From an uncultured Acidobacteriota bacterium (GTDB taxonomy: Bacteria; Acidobacteriota; UBA6911; RPQK01; JAJDTT01), in the NCBI GenBank assembly GCA_951812665.1, contig CATOST010000036.1:310001-374000 (forward strand): a stretch of 64,000 nucleotides of DNA. The letters are read 5' to 3'. The translations under genes and the position numbers were made by a program. The notes under the pieces are model-generated. The model was not told where the DNA came from, ran no database searches, and worked only from the letters and a program-made list of their open reading frames with translations. This document shows, one piece after another, positions 59,581-64,000 of this stretch (position 1 is the stretch's first letter; the number at the start of each line of letters is the position of its first letter).

Positions 59581-61605
59581 TTATTTCAAGAGCTGGATTT
59601 CGGCCAATTCGGAGCCCACCAGCCATTCTTCCCGGCCTTCCGCCGTCGCCAGTACGAGACTCCATTGATCCTCCTCTCGCCAGCTTCCTTTCAGGTTCCG
59701 GACCGGCGGCTCCTGACTCTCGTTGCCAAGGGAGAAGACGGAAACGAAGACCGATCGAGCGGCCTGCCGGTGCCGGATGACGGTGGAGAGCCGCCGGCTG
59801 GCCGGGTTGGAGGGGGAATCGCCCACCAGCAGACGTCCAAAGGGACCGGCCAGGTGCAAGTCCAGCCAGCCGTCGGAATGACGCCAGCGTAATCGGGTAT
59901 CCGGGGACTCCAGAGTTTCCCCGTCCAGCCGGACGTGACGGAGCCCGCCTGCTCCGGAAGGAGGTTCGCCGGGACACAGCACGGAATCTCCGAGCCCCCG
60001 TTCGCCTTGAACGTGGCAGACCCAGTAGAGGTCACGTTCCGAAGGGCAGAGGACCTCGAAGAGGTCGACGAAATGGGTTTCCCGCCAGAGGATGATGCGG
60101 CGCATCCGGACCCCGGCGTAGGCGCCCTCCTCCCAGGAGGCGGAAGCGTCGACCAGCGTGAATCGTTCTCCGGTGTGGAACCGGTCGAGTCGTCCTTGGG
60201 TGGGGGGCTGCGACTCGCCGTCCACCAGGACCGTGGCATGGCTGGCGGTCTGCTGGTACCAGGTGTGGTTGAGATCGATGCCGTACCCTGGCGTCCCCAG
60301 GTCCGGAATGAGAGACGATCCGGAGCTGGCGAGCTGGATCCGCAACTGGTCCCAGTGCCCGTGGACGCCTCCGTGGTGACCCGCCTTCAGGAGCAGGCAG
60401 TTGTGACGTTGGTTGGACCCGCCTCCGCGAAGGACGGCGAGCCCCGCCTCCGGGAGCGGGTGGCTGTCCCGGGCGGGAGGATCGCCGTCAGGAATCACTG
60501 GAACTCCGTCCAGCAGGGATTCGAAGCAGGAGCGGGGGCGGGACCGGTAATTCCGGCGGAGGATCCAGGCGAACGCCGGGTCCCGGAACCAGGCGTACGC
60601 AGTTTCGTAGAAACCGTCGGCGTCGGGGATTCCATGGCCTACTTTTGCCTCGAGGCCGATGAAGTGCCAGCAGTCGTTGACCGACGGCAATTTGAGATCG
60701 GGAAGCGCCACGACAATGGGGGCCAGGAACATGCGCCGTAAGATCCCTCCGTCATCGAAGGACTTGCCCGTGGCCTTGAGGATGCGCAGCGTCCGAACGA
60801 TGGCATCCAGGCTGTAGTAGTGGTAGCTGAGGGAGACTTCCCACCAGAGGCCTTCCTCGGTGACCCCGCGCTCCAACTGGGCTGTCAGACCCAGCTCCCC
60901 CTCCAGGGCCTCCTCCAGGAGCTGGTCATCCTCCAGGACCCGGGCCAGCGTGACCAGGGCGGCGTTGTTCCAATTGCTGACGTTGTGAATCTCCCGGCAC
61001 CTGACCCGGCGGATGTGCCGGGCCGCCGGCCGGAAAAGCCGCCGGACCAGGTTTTCCCGGAGTGCATCCGGCAGCGTCTCCCAGAGCAGGGCGTACGCCC
61101 AACAGAGCCGGACGATCCAGACCGATTCGTCCAGATTTTGCCAAGTGGCGATCCCCGGTTCCTCCTCGTAGACCGTGGGCGCCGGCTTCAGATGCAGATA
61201 CCGCCGGGCGTAGGTCTCCAGGATCCGGGCCGCCTCGGTGGCGTCGGCACGAGCCCCGCCGGTGCCCTTCTCCAGGTGCCATCGAAAGGCGAACTTGAGG
61301 GCCGCGTCGCTGAGCATGTCGTTGACCGACCAGAGCCAGGCACTGTCGTAGGGCTCGCCGCTGAAGACGGCGCCGTCCACGGGGCAGACGTGGCGCCGGG
61401 GGCTCCGGTGGTCGAACCGGAGTTGGGTGGCGTGCTCGGCGCAGAAGAAGTCGTGGTAGTAGCCCGCCTGTTGGTCCGGTACCGGGGGCAGAGATGCATG
61501 ATAGGCCTGCAGTCGAGCGTCCAAGGCTTGCCGGGCGGCGGCAAGATTCGGGTGAGACGCTCGGAGCCGAAGGTTTCGGCTCCATTCCGGGGTCAACAGG
61601 GTCAC
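59581..61605 (-). CDS. Heparinase II/III-like polysaccharide lyase family protein
   Basis: A roughly 674-residue protein. The N-terminal alpha/alpha-toroid holds VNDMLSDAALKFAFRWHLEKG, DESVWIVRLCWAYALLWETLPD and EIHNVSNWNNAALVTLARVLED, in which Asn, Trp and Tyr/His line the cleft of such lyases. VSLSYHYYSLDAIVRTLRIL adds a Tyr-rich region. The C-terminal beta-sandwich (LLLKAGHHGGVHGHWDQLRIQLAS) has the His characteristic of heparinase II/III. No signal peptide with the chosen start. The GTG at 61605 overlaps the upstream stop as GTGA, so translation is coupled to the glycosyltransferase. Confidence 0.85.
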   Translation of the reverse strand: MTLLTPEWSRNLRLRASHPNLAAARQALDARLQAYHASLPPVPDQQAGYYHDFFCAEHATQLRFDHRSPRRHVCPVDGAVFSGEPYDSAWLWSVNDMLSDAALKFAFRWHLEKGTGGARADATEAARILETYARRYLHLKPAPTVYEEEPGIATWQNLDESVWIVRLCWAYALLWETLPDALRENLVRRLFRPAARHIRRVRCREIHNVSNWNNAALVTLARVLEDDQLLEEALEGELGLTAQLERGVTEEGLWWEVSLSYHYYSLDAIVRTLRILKATGKSFDDGGILRRMFLAPIVVALPDLKLPSVNDCWHFIGLEAKVGHGIPDADGFYETAYAWFRDPAFAWILRRNYRSRPRSCFESLLDGVPVIPDGDPPARDSHPLPEAGLAVLRGGGSNQRHNCLLLKAGHHGGVHGHWDQLRIQLASSGSSLIPDLGTPGYGIDLNHTWYQQTASHATVLVDGESQPPTQGRLDRFHTGERFTLVDASASWEEGAYAGVRMRRIILWRETHFVDLFEVLCPSERDLYWVCHVQGERGLGDSVLCPGEPPSGAGGLRHVRLDGETLESPDTRLRWRHSDGWLDLHLAGPFGRLLVGDSPSNPASRRLSTVIRHRQAARSVFVSVFSLGNESQEPPVRNLKGSWREEDQWSLVLATAEGREEWLVGSELAEIQLLK

Positions 61606-62669
61606 GCGCGATACGCCTCCAGGGTCAGCTCCGCGATCCGGTCCCAGTCGAATCGCCGGACGCTCTCCAGAGCGGCGGCCGAGGCGGCTTGGCGGTCCCA
61701 ACCTCGAATTTCCTCCATGGCGGCCAGGAGTGGATCCTCCTGTCCCGGATCATAGAGCAGCCCGGCTCCCGGAGAAACCACTGTCGGGAGGCAGCCCAGC
61801 GCCGGAGCGATGACGGGGCGGGCCCGCGACAGGGCCAGGATGACGCTTCCCGAGGTCATGGTGGCCCGGAAGGGGAGCACCGCTACGTCGCTGGCTTCCA
61901 GGAACAGCAGGAGATCCCGGTTCGTCGCCTGCATGTCTCCGTCCACGATCCGGGAGACGATTCGGGGTCGCCCCGCAATTCGGCGCCGGACCCGCTCCGG
62001 ATAACCGCCGGGTCCGCCTCCGGCCAGCAGCAGCCAGGAGTCCTGCGTCGAGAGCCGCTCGAACGCGGAGATCAGCTCCTCGATCCCTTTGTAGGGCAGG
62101 ATGCCGCCGATGAAGCCGTACGCGAAGGCGTCTTGCGGGATCTCCAACTCGCGCCGGGCCCCGTTACGGGTGAAGTCCGTCCGGTAGACGTCGATGAAAT
62201 GCCCGTGAGGGATGATGAAGACCCGCCGGGAGCGTCCGAAGCGTTCCTTCAACCCTTGGGCGTTGAACGGGCAGTGGGCGATGACGGCGTCGGCCAGACG
62301 GCAGATCTCGAGGCGGAACTCGTGGTCGATGGAACGATGAAGCCGGTTGTGGGGATAGATGTTGTGGGCGGTCCAGACGATCTTGTAGCCCAGCTCGCGG
62401 GCCAGCTCCAACGAGGCCGCCAGCTGCCGCATCCGTTCCTCCATGATCCGGCGTTCCGGGTGGAAGTAGTCATGGTGGGGCCAATGGAAATGAAGCGCCT
62501 GGATCCGGCCGCTGTTCCCGCGCAGATATTCGGGGCTGTAGTCCCGGGTGTACTCGACCTGAACGCCGTGGCGCTCCATGGCCTCGGTGAGCAGGGCGCC
62601 GTAGGGATTGCTCCCTTCATGATCGGGAGGAAGGGGACGGTCCTGATGGTAGTAGAACGCGATACGCAC
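61602..62669 (-). CDS. GT4-type glycosyltransferase
   Basis: A 355-residue GT-B glycosyltransferase. The N-terminal domain begins RIAFYYHQDRPLPPDHEGSNPYG and contains VWTAHNIYPHNRLHR; the C-terminal domain has GFIGGILPYKGIEELISAF, LLLAGGG and DVAVLPFRATMTSGSVILALSRARPVIAP, typical of family 4, although the usual EX7E second Glu is not clear. Such enzymes build glycans from nucleotide-sugars. The GTG at 62669 is the most likely start, with GGAG about 12 bp upstream. It is translationally linked to a lyase-like gene, pointing to turnover of one glycan. Confidence 0.85.
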   Translation of the reverse strand: MRIAFYYHQDRPLPPDHEGSNPYGALLTEAMERHGVQVEYTRDYSPEYLRGNSGRIQALHFHWPHHDYFHPERRIMEERMRQLAASLELARELGYKIVWTAHNIYPHNRLHRSIDHEFRLEICRLADAVIAHCPFNAQGLKERFGRSRRVFIIPHGHFIDVYRTDFTRNGARRELEIPQDAFAYGFIGGILPYKGIEELISAFERLSTQDSWLLLAGGGPGGYPERVRRRIAGRPRIVSRIVDGDMQATNRDLLLFLEASDVAVLPFRATMTSGSVILALSRARPVIAPALGCLPTVVSPGAGLLYDPGQEDPLLAAMEEIRGWDRQAASAAALESVRRFDWDRIAELTLEAYRA

Positions 62670-62698
62670 GTCCGGGGAGGGCTCCTGGTCCGGGGATG

Positions 62699-63637
62699 TC
62701 AGCCGAAGGTGGTCGGATCCGAGATCCGGTCGAGCCGGTCCCGCAGTTCCGGGCTCAGGCCCGCGGCCAGACTGTCGAAGGCCTGGTCGATATGGCCGGG
62801 CCGCCTGCCGCCGATCAGGACTGAAGTGATCTGAGGGTGGAACAGCGCCCAGGCCAGGCACAGATCCACCAGGGACCGCCCCTCTTCCCGGGACACGACT
62901 CGCAGGCGCTCCACCAGCGAAAAGGCGCGCGGGTAGAAGTAGTCGTCCCTCCAGTCCCTGGCCAGATCGAAACGGGTTCCCGGCGGCAGCGGCCCCTGAG
63001 GCGAGTATTTGCCGGTCAGAAAACCGCCGCCCAGGGGGCTGTAGGAGAGAATGCCCAGTCCCTGGTCCTGGCAGAGCGGCCCCATCTCCGCTTCCATCGA
63101 CCGGTCCGAAAGGTTGTACTGGGGCTGAATGGACTCGAATCGGGCCCAGCCGTTGGTGTCCTGAGTCCAGAGCGCCTTGCACAACTGCCAGGCGGCCGAG
63201 TTGCTGAGTCCCAGATACCGCACCTTGCCCTGCTCCACCGCTCTCGAAAAGGCCTCCAGTATCTCCTCCACCGGGTCCCCCTCAAGCGGCCAGTGATGAA
63301 GCTGGAAGAGGTCGATGACGTCGGTCTGGAGCGTCCGGAGGCTCTGCTCGATCTTCTGAGTCACCTTCGGTCCGTCCAGCGGTCCGGTGAAGCCGCACTT
63401 GGTGGCCAGGATGATCTGCTGCCGCGTGCCTCGCTCCCGGAGCCACTCGCCGATCATCCGCTCCGACTCCCGCTTGCTGTAGGACTCGGCGGTGTCGATG
63501 AGGGTGATCCCCCGTTCCAGGGCCCGGTCCAGCAGTGTCCAAGCCGTGGACTGGTCGATTTCGCGGCCGAAGGTGGCGCCGCCAAAGCCGATGGCGCTCA
63601 CCGTCAGATCAGTGGTTCCAAGGCGTCGGTATTTCAT
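62699..63637 (-). CDS. Aldo/keto reductase
   Basis: A 312-residue NADPH-dependent aldo/keto reductase. The catalytic tetrad reads Asp in LIDTAESYSKRESE, Tyr in the same segment, Lys in LATKCGF, His in LFQLHHWPLEG. YSPLGGGFLTGKY and the end SVLIGGRRPGHIDQAFDSL bind cofactor. Acts in the cytoplasm on aldehydes or sugars. It begins 36 bp downstream of a sodium:solute symporter gene and ends 29 bp before the glycosyltransferase, so it may belong to the same transcription unit. Confidence 0.94.
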   Translation of the reverse strand: MKYRRLGTTDLTVSAIGFGGATFGREIDQSTAWTLLDRALERGITLIDTAESYSKRESERMIGEWLRERGTRQQIILATKCGFTGPLDGPKVTQKIEQSLRTLQTDVIDLFQLHHWPLEGDPVEEILEAFSRAVEQGKVRYLGLSNSAAWQLCKALWTQDTNGWARFESIQPQYNLSDRSMEAEMGPLCQDQGLGILSYSPLGGGFLTGKYSPQGPLPPGTRFDLARDWRDDYFYPRAFSLVERLRVVSREEGRSLVDLCLAWALFHPQITSVLIGGRRPGHIDQAFDSLAAGLSPELRDRLDRISDPTTFG

Positions 63638-63673
63638 CGATTTCTCGGTTTCCGGGAGCGATCGGATCCGCCC

Positions 63674-64000
63674 TCACGAAGTCAACCAGGTCTTCTCGTG
63701 GCGGGTCTTCCAGGTCAGTCCGGCCAGACGGTGCTGGTTCCGGTTGGGGAAGATCAGGCTCAGGATCCAGGCCGTGCCGAAGCTGGCAACGAAGGAGGTG
63801 GGCATGATCCAGGTGAAACCCATCCCCTTCTCGATCAGCCGCGGGCCGAAGCTGTCTCCCAGCAGTGATACCAGCGATTGCTGGGCGGAGGGGCCGAGAG
63901 ACTGGAGCAGGGGCTGGGAATAGGCAACGGCGAGGGACGTCAGGAAGCCGATAATGGCCGCGGGCCAGACGGTTCGACGGCCGGCGCGGGGAAGAAACAT
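63674..64000 (-). CDS. Sodium:solute symporter family protein, C-terminal part
   Basis: 109 codons reach the right edge of the window and the gene continues beyond it. The segment has three hydrophobic helices (WPAAIIGFLTSLAVAY, GFTWIMPTSFVASFGTAWILSLIF) and a short cytoplasmic tail ending HEKTWLTS, as in SSS-family sugar and organic solute symporters. The Met at the edge is not the true start. With the aldo/keto reductase it may form an uptake-and-reduction operon. Confidence 0.72.
   Translation of the reverse strand: MFLPRAGRRTVWPAAIIGFLTSLAVAYSQPLLQSLGPSAQQSLVSLLGDSFGPRLIEKGMGFTWIMPTSFVASFGTAWILSLIFPNRNQHRLAGLTWKTRHEKTWLTS

Noticed and set aside
1-64000. tRNA, rRNA, CRISPR array, transposase, phage or plasmid genes
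   Set aside because: I looked for conserved tRNA ends, repeat-spacer periodicity and transposase motifs in the gaps and found none by eye; a covariance search would be needed to exclude small RNAs.

Overview
The window comes from a GC-rich, Gram-negative-type bacterial chromosome. Signs are an outer-membrane TonB-dependent receptor, twin-arginine (Tat) signals on several enzymes, a DsbA-like periplasmic protein and a PVC-type dehydrogenase/HEAT/cytochrome c protein. The mix of many Gfo/Idh/MocA oxidoreductases, glycosidase-like and heparinase-like enzymes, a ceramidase-like enzyme and secreted proteins with an HFxNGxG domain suggests Acidobacteriota or a relative with a similar lifestyle. This is inference: no rRNA or other marker gene is present. 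I see no tRNA, rRNA, CRISPR array, transposase, integrase or phage gene.

Layout. 1-8157: partial nitrilase, LmbE/PIG-L deacetylase, ychF, an MFS exporter, a SurA-like/DsbA-like chimera and a HupE/UreJ-like membrane protein. 8158-14738: leuA-leuC-leuD (isopropylmalate branch of leucine synthesis), convergent with an NADH-dehydrogenase-like/SelD fusion followed by bcp. 14932-19093: TonB receptor, YfcH-like epimerase and VOC protein. 19185-25106: an SDR/2-hydroxyacid dehydrogenase/acetoacetate-decarboxylase-like operon, a Tat-exported oxidoreductase and an unknown secreted protein. 25282-31000: a Pro/Glu-repeat protein, a glycoside-hydrolase-like protein, a sialidase-fold protein, and proB-proA. 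31376-44913: a catabolic accessory region (HpcH aldolase, Gfo/Idh oxidoreductase, ceramidase-like, PVC-type dehydrogenase, SRAP, MlrC-like peptidase, metallo-beta-lactamase-fold hydrolase, GH32/43-like, Nramp-like transporter). 44974-49810: a YhaO/YhaN-type nuclease pair. 49938-57047: secreted Cache-domain proteins beside duplicated PLP decarboxylases, including a broken decarboxylase fused to a Cache-protein tail. 57517-64000: 1-Cys peroxiredoxin, Gfo oxidoreductase, an AT-rich island, heparinase-like/glycosyltransferase pair, aldo/keto reductase, and the end of a sodium:solute symporter.

Functionally the window joins housekeeping blocks (leu, pro, ychF, thiol peroxidases) to a scavenging lifestyle: import and oxidation of sugars, glycoconjugates, lipids and peptides. 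The most unusual part is the Cache/decarboxylase locus, with tandem domain expansion, paralogues and a deletion chimera within 7 kb. Three other genes are each broken by one apparent missing base at a short G/C run. These may be base-call errors and should be checked before the genes are called dead. A family of short intergenic palindromes (TAGGGGC...TTGTGG...GCCC) also recurs across the window.
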